Below are positions 32,924-41,054 of a stretch of 64,000 bases of DNA, piece after piece. Positions within the stretch are counted from its first letter, which is position 1; every line of letters starts with the position of its first letter. This DNA is from Pseudorhodoferax soli (GTDB lineage Bacteria > Pseudomonadota > Gammaproteobacteria > Burkholderiales > Burkholderiaceae_C), in the NCBI RefSeq assembly GCF_003337555.1, contig NZ_QPJK01000002.1:62001-126000 (forward strand). Reading direction: 5' to 3'. Under the pieces are notes generated by a model. The model saw only the letters and a program-made list of their open reading frames with translations, ran no database searches and had not been told where the DNA came from. Position numbers and translations under genes: made by a program.

Positions 32924-35215
32924 ATGTCCTACATCATCAGCCGCAAGCACCCGCGTGCGGGCAGCGCCGCGGCCGCGACCCTGGTCGCCATTGCCGCACT
33001 GCCGGTCGCCGCCCAGACCACCTCCGGCACCTTGCGCGAAGTCCAGGTCCAGTCCACCGCCGAAAGCGAATACAAGGCCGAGCGCGCCTCTTCGCCGAAG
33101 CTCACACAGCCACTGGTGGACACGCCGCAGACCATCACCGTCATCAAGAAGGAAGTGCTGCGCGACCAGGCCGCCACCACGCTGACCGATGCGCTGCGCA
33201 ACACGCCCGGCATCACCATGCAGATGGGCGAGAACGGCAACACCGCCACCGGCGACGCGGTCTACCTGCGCGGCTTCGATGCACAGGGCAGCATCTTCGT
33301 GGACGGCATCCGCGACGTGGGCACCATCACGCGCGACATGTTCAACATCGAGCAGGTCGAGGTCGTCAAGGGCCCGGCCGGCACCGACATCGGCCGCGGC
33401 TCGCCCAACGGCTACATCAACCTGCAGAGCAAGCTGCCGTTCGCCGAGAACGATGCCAATGCCACCGTGAGCCTGGGCAGCGGCAACCACAAGCGCAGCA
33501 CGCTGGATTTGAACCGCAAGCTCAACGAAGCCGGCACGGCCGCGTTCCGCCTGAACCTGATGGCGCAGGACAGCGGCGTGGTCGACCGCGACGAGGTCAA
33601 GAACAAGGGCTGGGGCTTCGCGCCCTCGCTGGCCCTGGGCCTGGGCACGCCGACGCGGACCTACTTCTCCTACCTGCACATGAACCGGCGCAACCGGCCG
33701 GACGGTGGTTTCGTGACGACGCGGCTGCCCGGCTGGTCGGCATCGGCGCCACGTGGGGCCACCAGCTTCCCCATGGTGGACGAGAGCAACTTCTACGGCT
33801 GGTCCTCCGACCACGACGACGTCGATTCCGACATGTTCACAGCGCGCATCGAGCACGACCTCGCGCCGGGCGTGACGGTGCGCAACATCACGCGTTGGGG
33901 CCGGACCAAACAGGACCTGGTGCTGACTGCGCCCTTCTCCAATGGCTTTGCACCGGGCACGAACGCAGCGGACCCCGCGTCCTGGATGATTCGCGTGCTG
34001 CCGCAGGGCAAGCTGCAGCGCAACGAAATCCTGGCCAACCAGACCAACATCACGGCAGACCTCCAGCTCGGCGGGCTGGACCACAGCTTCAGCGGCGGCG
34101 TGGAACTGGCACGCGAGAAGCAGAACAACGGCACCCTGGCGGCCAACATCAACGCCAGCAACGGTGTGCTGATTCCCGCCAGCACCAACCCGACCACGGG
34201 TGTCGTCACGCCAGCCAGCTACCAGGCCTTCGCCAACCTGTACACGCCGAACATGGGCCGGCCCTTGGTCCCGGTGACACCGAACGGCGCCAGCACCAGC
34301 GGCGAAGTGACGACCACCGCCGCCTACCTGTTCGACACCATCAAGCTCAACCCGGCCTGGCAAGTCAGCGCCGGCGTGCGCTGGGAACACTACCGCACCG
34401 AGTTCCTGAGCCTGCCCGCCACGGGCACGAGCACGGCAGCCACCAACCTGTCGGATTCCGACAGCTTGTTCACCGGCAAGCTCGGCGTGGTCTACAAGCC
34501 GGCCCCCAACGGCAGCATCTACGCGGCCTATGCCACGTCGGCGCGGCCGCCGGGCAGCGACTTCGCGCTGAACAGCACGGCGGGCAACAGCAACAGCCCG
34601 AACATGGACCCGCAGAAGGCCCGCACCGCCGAACTCGGCACCAAGTGGGACGTGCTGGACAAGCGCCTCGCACTGACCGCGGCCCTGTTCCGCACCGACA
34701 ACACCAACGAAGTCGGCACGCCCGACCCCGTGACCGGCGCGGTCGACCAGTACGGCAAGACCCGTGTGCAGGGCGTGGAGCTCAGCGCCATCGGCCAGAT
34801 CACACCGGCCTGGCAATTGATCGCCGGGCTGGCCAACACCAGCGCCAAGGTGATCGAGGGCTCGCGCGCGGCCACGACGACGGGCGCCGCCGTGCGCTAC
34901 TCGCCCAAGCTGACCGCCACGCTGTGGAGCACCTACAAGCTGCCCATCGGCCTGACGGTGGGCGGCGGCGTGCGCTATGTGGACACGCAGGCCCGTTCGA
35001 CCAACACGGCCGCCGTGGCCTTCGTGCCGGAGATCCCAAGCTATACCGTGCTGGACGCCATGCTGGGCTACGAGGTCAACAAGAACTTCTCGCTGCAACT
35101 CAACGTGTTCAACCTGACCGACAAATTCTACATCGCGCGCATCAACAACGCCGGCAACCGCGCCAGCGTCGGCACGCCGCGTTCGGCGGTCATGACGGCC
35201 ACGCTGAAGTTCTGA
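32924..35215 (+). CDS. fiu: TonB-dependent siderophore receptor, Fiu-like
   Basis: This 763-residue outer-membrane receptor takes up a ferric siderophore, probably a catecholate. The signal peptide (cleavage near PVAAQ, about residue 31) is followed by the plug domain with LVDTPQTITVIKKEVL, LRNTPGIT, VYLRGFDAQGSIFVDG and VEVVKGPAG, and a 22-strand barrel ending in phenylalanine (ATLKF). Length and order match E. coli Fiu (about 760 residues). CGGAG precedes the ATG. A Fur box upstream and the tonB-exbBD genes downstream support an iron role; the exact ligand is inferred from family resemblance. Confidence 0.9.
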   Translation: MSYIISRKHPRAGSAAAATLVAIAALPVAAQTTSGTLREVQVQSTAESEYKAERASSPKLTQPLVDTPQTITVIKKEVLRDQAATTLTDALRNTPGITMQMGENGNTATGDAVYLRGFDAQGSIFVDGIRDVGTITRDMFNIEQVEVVKGPAGTDIGRGSPNGYINLQSKLPFAENDANATVSLGSGNHKRSTLDLNRKLNEAGTAAFRLNLMAQDSGVVDRDEVKNKGWGFAPSLALGLGTPTRTYFSYLHMNRRNRPDGGFVTTRLPGWSASAPRGATSFPMVDESNFYGWSSDHDDVDSDMFTARIEHDLAPGVTVRNITRWGRTKQDLVLTAPFSNGFAPGTNAADPASWMIRVLPQGKLQRNEILANQTNITADLQLGGLDHSFSGGVELAREKQNNGTLAANINASNGVLIPASTNPTTGVVTPASYQAFANLYTPNMGRPLVPVTPNGASTSGEVTTTAAYLFDTIKLNPAWQVSAGVRWEHYRTEFLSLPATGTSTAATNLSDSDSLFTGKLGVVYKPAPNGSIYAAYATSARPPGSDFALNSTAGNSNSPNMDPQKARTAELGTKWDVLDKRLALTAALFRTDNTNEVGTPDPVTGAVDQYGKTRVQGVELSAIGQITPAWQLIAGLANTSAKVIEGSRAATTTGAAVRYSPKLTATLWSTYKLPIGLTVGGGVRYVDTQARSTNTAAVAFVPEIPSYTVLDAMLGYEVNKNFSLQLNVFNLTDKFYIARINNAGNRASVGTPRSAVMTATLKF

Positions 35216-35283
35216 AAGGCCGAAGCAGGCGGTGTGGCCGCACGTTGCCGGGGATGCTGTACGACGGTTGCGATACTGGCGGC

Positions 35284-36420
35284 ATGCCAGCAGCTCCACC
35301 GCCCGTCCCCGCCGTCGACCGGCTGCCCGCCGGCCTGGCCACACTGGCCGACCATGAGGCCCATGCCCGCACGCGGCTGGACGACAATGCCTGGGCCTAC
35401 TTCAGTGGCGGCGCGGGCGACGAGATCACGTTGCGCGCCAACCGGGCGGCCTGGGATGCGCTGCAGCTGCACCCCCGCGTGCTGCGTCCGCTGCAAGGCG
35501 GGAACACGCGGGTGGAATTGCTGGGCCGCCAGTTGGCCCACCCCATCCTCGTGGCCCCGGTGGCATTCCAGCGCATGGCGCACGCCGACGGCGAACTGGC
35601 CACGGCCCACGCGGCGTCTGCGCTGGGTGCCGGGCTGGTGCTGAGCACCCAGGCCAGCACGCCGCTCGAAGCCATTGCCGCAGCCATTGCGCACGAGCCA
35701 GGCCGCGGCCCGCTGTGGTTCCAGCTCTACCTGCAGCACGACCGCGGCTTCACGCGCGCGCTGGTGCAACGGGCGGAGCAGGCCGGCTACGAGGCGCTGG
35801 TGCTGACGGTGGACGCGCCCACCAGCGGCGCGCGCGACCGCGAGCGCCGGGCCGGCTTCCAGGTGCCGCCCCATGCCGCGGCCGTGCACTTGGCGGCTTT
35901 ATCGCCCCCGCCGCCGGTCATGCTGGCACCGGGCCAGAGCGCGTTGTTCGACGCGCTGCTGCAACACGCCCCCACCTGGGACGACGTGCATTGGCTGCAG
36001 TCCATCAGCCGGCTGCCCGTGCTGCTCAAGGGCGTCACCCATGCCCAGGATGCGCGCCAGGCCGCTGCGCTGCAGGTGGCCGGGCTCATCGTCTCCAACC
36101 ACGGCGGCCGCACGCTGGACACGGTGCCGCCGACGGCCGTGCTGCTGCCGCCCATCGTGGACGCCGTCGGCAGCACCCTGCCCGTGCTGGTGGACGGCGG
36201 CATCCGCCGCGGCACCGACATCCTGAAGGCCATGGCGCTGGGCGCGCGCGCGGTGCTGGTCGGACGCCCCGTGGTGTGGGGCCTGGCCAACGCCGGCGCC
36301 GTCGGCGTGGCCCATGTGCTGCGCCTGTTGCGCGACGAACTGGAGATCGCCATGGCCTTGTGCGGCTGCGCCAACCTGGCCGATTGCAGCCCGCAAATGC
36401 TCTGGCGTGCGGCCCCCTGA
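35284..36420 (+). CDS. FMN-dependent alpha-hydroxy-acid oxidase/dehydrogenase
   Basis: This 378-residue protein belongs to the FMN-dependent family that includes lactate oxidase, glycolate oxidase and mandelate dehydrogenase, which turn 2-hydroxy acids into 2-oxo acids. Visible catalytic elements are WFQLYLQHDR, DAPTSGARDRE, the lysine in PVLLKGVTHAQD, the histidine and arginine in SNHGGRTLD, and the phosphate site DGGIRRGTDILKA plus LVGRP. A start ten codons upstream (35254) is possible. It lies 68 bp after the siderophore receptor on the same strand, so it may share Fur control; its substrate is unknown. Confidence 0.88.
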   Translation: MPAAPPPVPAVDRLPAGLATLADHEAHARTRLDDNAWAYFSGGAGDEITLRANRAAWDALQLHPRVLRPLQGGNTRVELLGRQLAHPILVAPVAFQRMAHADGELATAHAASALGAGLVLSTQASTPLEAIAAAIAHEPGRGPLWFQLYLQHDRGFTRALVQRAEQAGYEALVLTVDAPTSGARDRERRAGFQVPPHAAAVHLAALSPPPPVMLAPGQSALFDALLQHAPTWDDVHWLQSISRLPVLLKGVTHAQDARQAAALQVAGLIVSNHGGRTLDTVPPTAVLLPPIVDAVGSTLPVLVDGGIRRGTDILKAMALGARAVLVGRPVVWGLANAGAVGVAHVLRLLRDELEIAMALCGCANLADCSPQMLWRAAP

Positions 36421-36463
36421 GCTCCTCAAATCCCCACACCGCACCCGCCTTCGCGCCAATAAG

Positions 36464-36495
36464 TTGCACGAATGCGATGAATTCGTATTTATAAT
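36464..36495 (+). promoter_or_regulatory. Putative bfd promoter with operator-like dyad
   Basis: TTGCAC (36464-36469) and TATAAT (36490-36495) form a promoter with a long 20-bp spacer. The spacer is filled by the 19-bp dyad AATGCGATGAATTCGTATT (7-5-7 symmetry, 36471-36489). Its symmetry and size resemble a Fur-type operator but the sequence matches the Fur consensus poorly. Confidence 0.45.
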
Positions 36496-36538
36496 CGCGG
36501 GCAACTCACCAGCCAGCCACCAACCCGCCTTCACCGCC

Positions 36539-36829
36539 ATGATCGTCTGTGTGTGCAACCGGATCTCCGACCGCGAAATCGTCCGCCATGTGCGGGCCGG
36601 TCTGAGCTTCGACGACATCCAGCTCGAACTTGGCGTGGCCACGCAATGCGGCCGTTGTGAAGGGTGCGCCCGCGAAGTCGTCGACCAGTGCAGCCGCATG
36701 CACCCCGTCGCGGCCTTGCACAGCGCCGTCGGGCCCGATGACCGCGGTCTCGATGCCCCGGTTCCCAAGCTCGCCAGCAGCATCACGGAAGGCGTTGCAT
36801 GGAACTGTTCTCTCTCGGCGGCAGCCTGA
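36539..36829 (+). CDS. bfd: Bacterioferritin-associated ferredoxin (2Fe-2S)
   Basis: This 96-residue protein resembles Bfd, which binds bacterioferritin and reduces its ferric core to release iron. The BFD-type [2Fe-2S] ligands are C4 and C6 (VCVCNRISD) and the pair in QCGRCEGC near residues 37-43. The first 60 residues are the folded domain; the C-terminal 35 residues are extra and low in conserved features. The ATG at 36539 gives the canonical MIVCVCN start. It precedes tonB-exbB-exbD and fits an iron-starvation role. Confidence 0.9.
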   Translation: MIVCVCNRISDREIVRHVRAGLSFDDIQLELGVATQCGRCEGCAREVVDQCSRMHPVAALHSAVGPDDRGLDAPVPKLASSITEGVAWNCSLSAAA

Positions 36830-36870
36830 TCCTGGTCGTTGGTTCGGCCTGGTGGATCTTCCGCAGATAG
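36799..36870 (+). CDS. Putative 23-residue membrane microprotein
   Basis: A 23-codon ORF starts with MELFSLGG, continues with a hydrophobic stretch ending in VVGSAWW, and closes with a basic IFRR, as in a single-pass small membrane protein with a cytoplasmic C-terminus. The ATG has GGAAGG six bases upstream, the best ribosome site in this stretch. It overlaps the last 31 bp of bfd in another frame and ends 82 bp before tonB. No homologue is known to me; comparison with related genomes would decide. Confidence 0.5.
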   Translation: MELFSLGGSLILVVGSAWWIFRR

Positions 36871-36952
36871 GCCCGGTCCGCCACACTCCGCTTCGCGCGC
36901 TCTTCCACCAGGCACCGCTCCGGCGCCTGCTTCGGCATTTGTCTTTTCCACC

Positions 36953-37654
36953 ATGGCTTCCAGCACCTACCCCGAACGCAGTGGCCTGAGCCGCAACACG
37001 GTCATCGTCGGCAGCGTGATCGCCTTCCACGCTGCAGCCCTGTGGGCTTTGCAAAGCGGCCTGCTGGTCCGCGCAGTCGAGGTGATCGTGCCGGTCGAGA
37101 TCCTGTCGCAGTTCATCGAGCCGCCCAAACCCACGCCGCCGTCCCCGCCACCGCCGGCCCCGCCGACGCCGCCCAAGGTGCAAAAGCCCGTGGTCAAGCC
37201 CAAGGCACCGACGCTGCCGCCCCCGCCGCAGCCCCAGGCGATCCAGGACCCGACGCCCGCACCGGCCGCCCCCACCGGCGTGGTCGCGCCGCCGGCGCCG
37301 CTGCCGCCCATCGAGCAACCCGTCGCCCCGGCGCCCGAACCACCGCCGCCCGCACCGCCGGCACCGCCCAAGATCCAGCTCCCGTCCAGCGACGCCAGTT
37401 ACCTGCAGAACCCGAGCCCGGTCTATCCGGCCATCAGCCGGCGCCTGGGCGAACAGGGCAAGGTGCTGGTGCGCGTGCTGATCGGTACCAACGGCCAGCC
37501 GGAACGCGCCGAGATCAAGCGCTCCAGCGGCTTCGAGCGGCTGGACCGTTCGGCGATGGAGTACGTCCTGAAGTGCCGCTATGTGCCGGGCAAGGTCAAT
37601 GGCGTGGTGCAGGCCATGTGGTACGAAGCGCCAGTCAACTACGTCCTCGAATAA
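36953..37654 (+). CDS. tonB: Energy transducer TonB
   Basis: This 233-residue protein carries the energy of the proton gradient, through ExbB-ExbD, to outer-membrane receptors. It has one N-terminal membrane helix (about 16-36), a long proline-rich spacer (about 56-142), and a C-terminal TonB domain with [20 protein letters not shown] and [14 protein letters not shown]. It is followed by exbB 32 bp later, giving the standard tonB-exbB-exbD order. Confidence 0.94.
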   Translation: MASSTYPERSGLSRNTVIVGSVIAFHAAALWALQSGLLVRAVEVIVPVEILSQFIEPPKPTPPSPPPPAPPTPPKVQKPVVKPKAPTLPPPPQPQAIQDPTPAPAAPTGVVAPPAPLPPIEQPVAPAPEPPPPAPPAPPKIQLPSSDASYLQNPSPVYPAISRRLGEQGKVLVRVLIGTNGQPERAEIKRSSGFERLDRSAMEYVLKCRYVPGKVNGVVQAMWYEAPVNYVLE

Positions 37655-37686
37655 CTTTTTCTTCTTCTTTCTTTCTGGAGTAACGC

Positions 37687-38403
37687 ATGGAATCCCATTT
37701 CGGCCTGGCCAACGTCTGGCAGCAAGGCGACATCGTCACCAAGGGTGTGGCCATCATGCTGCTCGTCATGTCGCTGGCCTCGTGGATCGTGATCCTGATC
37801 AAGACGCTGGACATCATCCGCTACAAGAAGATGGCCAATGCATCCGACGGCTTCTGGCACAGCGAAGATTTCGCCACCGGCATGGCCAAGCTGGGCAACG
37901 ACCCGGGCAACCCCTTCCGCAGCCTGGCCGAGGAAGGCCGAGAAGCCACCGCCCACCACCGCAACACCAAGGCCCATCTGCACGACACGCTGGACGTGAG
38001 CGACTGGGTCACGCGCACACTGCGCAACAGCATCGACTCCACCACCGCCCGCATGCAGTCCGGCCTCGCGATCCTGGCCTCGGTCGGCTCCACGGCCCCG
38101 TTCGTGGGCCTGTTCGGCACGGTCTGGGGCATCTACCACGCGCTGCTGGCGATCGGCCTGTCGGGCCAGTCCACCATCGACAAGGTGGCAGGCCCCATCG
38201 GCGAGGCGCTGATCATGACGGCACTGGGCCTGGCGGTCGCCATTCCCGCCGTGCTGGGCTACAACGCCCTGGTGCGCGGCAACAAGTCGGTGCTGACCAA
38301 GCTCAACAGCTTCGCGCACGATTTGCACGCCTACTTCGTCACCGGTGCCCGCGTGGCCAGCGGCGGCACGGCCAACGTGGTGGCCATGAAGAAGGGAGCA
38401 TGA
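37687..38403 (+). CDS. exbB: Biopolymer transport protein ExbB
   Basis: This 238-residue inner-membrane protein is the proton-channel subunit of the TonB motor and belongs to the MotA/TolQ/ExbB family. Three membrane helices are visible (about 18-40, 120-142, 170-192), with the conserved [14 protein letters not shown] and [21 protein letters not shown] regions. TGGAG precedes the ATG. It ends 1 bp before exbD. Confidence 0.95.
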   Translation: MESHFGLANVWQQGDIVTKGVAIMLLVMSLASWIVILIKTLDIIRYKKMANASDGFWHSEDFATGMAKLGNDPGNPFRSLAEEGREATAHHRNTKAHLHDTLDVSDWVTRTLRNSIDSTTARMQSGLAILASVGSTAPFVGLFGTVWGIYHALLAIGLSGQSTIDKVAGPIGEALIMTALGLAVAIPAVLGYNALVRGNKSVLTKLNSFAHDLHAYFVTGARVASGGTANVVAMKKGA

Positions 38404-38404
38404 G

Positions 38405-38815
38405 ATGGCCTTCGGCACCCAGGACGACGCCGATGAGGTGATGAACGAGATCAACATGACGCCGCTGGTCGACGTCATGCTGGTGCTGCTCATCATCTTC
38501 ATCATCACCATCCCGGTGATGAAGCACGCGGTGAACATCGACCTGCCCCGCGCCAGCAGCGAGCAGGAGGACGCCAAGCCGGAAACCATCCGCTTGTCCG
38601 TGGCCGCCGATGGCGGCTACTACTGGAACGAGAACCGCATCACCGACGAAGACCTGCTGCCCCGCCTGCAGGCCGAAGGCGCCAAGGAGCCGCAACCGGA
38701 ACTGCACATCCGCGGTGACCGCGAGGTGCGCTACGAGCGTGTGGCTCAAGCCATGTCGTTCGCACGCCAGGCCGGCGTGCGCAAGATCGGTTTCATCACC
38801 GAGCCAAAGCCCTGA
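38405..38815 (+). CDS. exbD: Biopolymer transport protein ExbD
   Basis: This 136-residue protein is the third part of the TonB motor. Its single membrane helix holds the essential aspartate in NMTPLVDVMLVLLIIFII (about residue 22), and the periplasmic domain ends in RKIGFITEP. It is co-transcribed with exbB and closes with a terminator 20 bp after the stop. Confidence 0.95.
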   Translation: MAFGTQDDADEVMNEINMTPLVDVMLVLLIIFIITIPVMKHAVNIDLPRASSEQEDAKPETIRLSVAADGGYYWNENRITDEDLLPRLQAEGAKEPQPELHIRGDREVRYERVAQAMSFARQAGVRKIGFITEPKP

Positions 38816-38834
38816 GCTGCAACCCTGAGGGCAC

Positions 38835-38864
38835 AAGGGGCGAAAAAAACTTCGCCCCTTTTCT
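38835..38864 (+). terminator. Terminator of tonB-exbB-exbD
   Basis: The stem AAGGGGCGAA / TTCGCCCCTT with loop AAAAAC is followed by TTCTT. It abuts the hemP promoter. Confidence 0.85.
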
Positions 38865-38894
38865 TGACTCACAACTGCGAATCGTTATCATTAA
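38864..38894 (+). promoter_or_regulatory. hemP promoter with overlapping Fur half-box
   Basis: TTGACT (38864-38869) and TATCAT (38886-38891) are separated by 16 bp. The -10 lies within TGCGAATCGTTATCATTAA (38876-38894), whose right half matches the Fur consensus in 8 of 10 positions while the left half is weaker. Confidence 0.65.
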
Positions 38895-38926
38895 CTACAT
38901 CGCAAGTTGATCAAGGGACCGACACC

Positions 38927-39139
38927 ATGCACGCAGCCACCCAACCCCTGATGTCCGGCAACGCCGCCGCACTCCAACGCTTCGCTGCTGCGGGCATGTC
39001 GCCGCTCAGCGCGGCAGACGCCCTCTCGGTCGACAGTTATGAACTGTTGCGCGGCCAGAAGGCCGTGGAGATCAAGCACAACGGCGCCATCTACCGGCTG
39101 CAGACCACCAAGCTCGGCAAGCTGATCCTGACCAAATGA
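38927..39139 (+). CDS. hemP: Hemin uptake protein HemP
   Basis: This 70-residue protein belongs to the HemP/HmuP family, with the signature SYELLRGQKAVEIKHNGAIYRLQTT followed by a basic KLGKLILTK end. In Burkholderiales, HmuP is needed for expression of haem-uptake genes and may act on their mRNA or promoter. The ATG at 38927 has GGGA upstream. It has its own Fur-type promoter after the exbD terminator. No haem receptor gene is next to it. Confidence 0.92.
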   Translation: MHAATQPLMSGNAAALQRFAAAGMSPLSAADALSVDSYELLRGQKAVEIKHNGAIYRLQTTKLGKLILTK

Positions 39140-39245
39140 GTTTCATCGTGGGGCGACTCCAAGACTGATCCTCAGTCTCCAAGGGTCGTTTTTGCCAGCC
39201 AGCGGGATTGCCCCGTCAGCCACGCATTTTTTCTCCACACCCATG

Positions 39246-39272
39246 AAAAAGCCGGCCCACAGGCCGGCTTTT
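39246..39272. terminator. Bidirectional terminator between hemP and the GlcG-like gene
   Basis: The stem GCCGGCC / GGCCGGC with a short CACA loop is flanked by AAAAA on the left and TTTT on the right, between convergent genes. Confidence 0.85.
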
Positions 39273-39289
39273 GCTTTGGGCCAAGACGA

Positions 39290-39697
39290 TTACAGGCCGA
39301 TGGCGGCAATGCCGGCGCGGGCGATCTGCGCGTCTTCGGTCGACTTGACCCCGCTCACGCCGACGGCGCCAATGCAGTTGCCGTCCTTAAGGATCGGCAC
39401 GCCGCCTTCCAGCAGGCCCTTGAGGTCGGGTGCGCTCAGGAAAGCCGTGCGGCCGCCGTTGACGATGTCCTCGTAGACCTTGCTTTCGCGGCGGCCGAGC
39501 GCGGCCGTGTTCGCCTTGGCCGGGGCGATGTGGGCCGACACGGCGGGCGCGCCGTCCAAGCGCTGCAGCCACAGCAGGTGGCCGCCGTCGTCGACGATGG
39601 CGATGGTCACGGCCCAGTTGTTCTTGAGCGCCTCGGCTTCCGCGGCGGCGGCGATCGCCTTCAGGTCGGACAGTTCGAGAAAGGACTTGGTTTTCAT
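39290..39697 (-). CDS. GlcG/HbpS family (DUF336) haem-binding-like protein
   Basis: This 135-residue protein belongs to the HbpS/GlcG family, whose members bind haem or stabilise cobalamin- and haem-linked enzymes. Family features are IAIVDDGGHLLWLQRLDGAP, APAKANTAA and the C-terminal GAVGVSGVKSTEDAQIARAG. There is no signal peptide, so it should act in the cytoplasm. AAAGGAAAG lies a few bases upstream of the ATG. Its position beside hemP is consistent with a haem or iron link, but the function is not established. Confidence 0.85.
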   Translation of the reverse strand: MKTKSFLELSDLKAIAAAAEAEALKNNWAVTIAIVDDGGHLLWLQRLDGAPAVSAHIAPAKANTAALGRRESKVYEDIVNGGRTAFLSAPDLKGLLEGGVPILKDGNCIGAVGVSGVKSTEDAQIARAGIAAIGL

Positions 39698-39876
39698 GGT
39701 GCTCTTTGCAAAGGAAAGACGGCGAGCATAAACAAAACCCGTCCCGCTTCTGGCCCGGCCGGCGCGTACAAATCCCTTTGCACAATAAGGGTGGACCCTG
39801 GAGTGGTATTGCAGCCTGCCACTTGATTCTCCCTAGAATTCCCGCAACTGCCGATCAAGGCAATGAGGAGCTATCG

Positions 39877-40575
39877 ATGACCAATCAAGTACGCACTTAC
39901 GACGCCGGTTACGGCGGTTTTGAAGTTTCCCAGGAGCAGCGCAACAAGGTGCTGCGCAACACCTACTGGCTGCTGGCACTGAGCCTGCTGCCCACGGTGC
40001 TGGGCGCATGGGTCGGCGTGTCCACCGGCATCACGGCCGCACTGAGCGGTGGCCTGGGGCTGATCGTGTTCCTGGGCGGCGCCTTCGGTTTCATGTTCGC
40101 GATCGAGAAGACCAAGAACTCGGCCGCCGGCGTGCCGGTCCTGCTGGGCTTCACCTTCTTCATGGGCCTGATGCTGTCGCGCATGATTGCCATGGTGCTG
40201 GGCTTCTCGAACGGCGCCGAGCTGGTCATGACGGCCTTCGGCGGCACGGCTGGCGTGTTCCTGGCCATGGCCAGCCTGGCCACGGTCATCAAGCGCGACC
40301 TGTCCTCCATGGGCAAGTGGCTGTTCGTCGGCGCCATCGTGCTGCTGGTCGGTGGCATCGTGAACGTGTTCGTGGGCTCCACGGCCGGCATGATGGCCTT
40401 GTCGGTTGCCGCCATCGGCATCTTCAGCGCGTTCATGCTCTATGACCTGAAGCGCATCATGGACGGCGGCGAGACCAACTACATCAGCGCCACGCTGGCC
40501 CTGTACCTGGACCTGTTCAACGTGTTCCAAAGCCTGCTGGCCCTGCTGGGCATCATGGGCGGCGAGCGCGACTGA
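39877..40575 (+). CDS. BAX inhibitor-1 family membrane protein (YccA-like)
   Basis: This 232-residue inner-membrane protein has seven hydrophobic segments and the Bax inhibitor-1 pattern, including the acidic pair region ETNYISATLALYLDLFNVFQSLLALLG at the C-terminus. E. coli YccA interacts with the FtsH protease and protects the SecY translocon; other members act as pH-sensitive calcium channels. GAGGAG precedes the ATG. A -10-like TAGAAT lies at 39834-39839. The gene stands alone and is closed by a strong terminator. Confidence 0.92.
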   Translation: MTNQVRTYDAGYGGFEVSQEQRNKVLRNTYWLLALSLLPTVLGAWVGVSTGITAALSGGLGLIVFLGGAFGFMFAIEKTKNSAAGVPVLLGFTFFMGLMLSRMIAMVLGFSNGAELVMTAFGGTAGVFLAMASLATVIKRDLSSMGKWLFVGAIVLLVGGIVNVFVGSTAGMMALSVAAIGIFSAFMLYDLKRIMDGGETNYISATLALYLDLFNVFQSLLALLGIMGGERD

Positions 40576-40593
40576 TCCTGGCACCCCTCTTGG

Positions 40594-40616
40594 AAAGGCC
40601 CTTCGGGGCCTTTTCC
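40594..40616 (+). terminator. UUCG-tetraloop terminator of the BAX-inhibitor gene
   Basis: The stem AAAGGCCC / GGGCCTTT closes on a stable TTCG tetraloop and runs into TTCC, 18 bp after the stop. Confidence 0.85.
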
Positions 40617-40691
40617 ATTTGTGCGAAATGAACACTCAACGTCAGACGCACCCGTGCCGATAATGAACGCATCCCCTGTCCGAGGCCGCCC

Positions 40692-41045
40692 ATGTCTGCA
40701 CGTCTTCTCGCCATCCTGAGCGTCGCCTCGCTGCTGGCGGGCTGTGAAATCCCGGGTATCTACCCTGACCCCAAGGTGCTCGCACGCGAGGCCGACGCCA
40801 AGGCCACGGGCGGCGGCTGCCGCCATGCCAAGCGCGCTCTGGAAGACTGCTACACGCTCAATCCCAAGGCGCCGCGCTCGGCCGTCTTCGCCGGCTGGCG
40901 GGAGATGGACCAGTACATGCGCGAGAACAAGGTCGAGGGCGTGCCGGCCGTGATCCCCTCGCCCAAGGCGGAAACCACCGAGGAATCGGTGGCCAGCAGC
41001 CCGCCCGAGGGCAAGGCCGAGCGCCGCAGCGCGCGCGGCTCCTGA
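40692..41045 (+). CDS. Small lipoprotein of unknown function
   Basis: This 117-residue protein has a signal peptide ending in lipobox LLAGC (cysteine 18), so it is anchored in the inner or outer membrane. The mature part has two further cysteines (GGGCRHAKRALEDCYTLNP) that could form a disulfide, the pattern of a helical hairpin, and a disordered C-terminal tail rich in proline, glutamate and serine. I do not recognise the family. It converges on rlmD with 9 bp between the stops. Confidence 0.8.
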   Translation: MSARLLAILSVASLLAGCEIPGIYPDPKVLAREADAKATGGGCRHAKRALEDCYTLNPKAPRSAVFAGWREMDQYMRENKVEGVPAVIPSPKAETTEESVASSPPEGKAERRSARGS

Positions 41046-41054
41046 CGCACCGCC

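Noticed and set aside
32809-36420. A 1203-codon open frame covering the siderophore receptor and the oxidase
   Set aside because: Only its last 378 codons (35284-36420) encode a recognisable protein. The rest is the receptor gene read in another frame, open because of high GC content.
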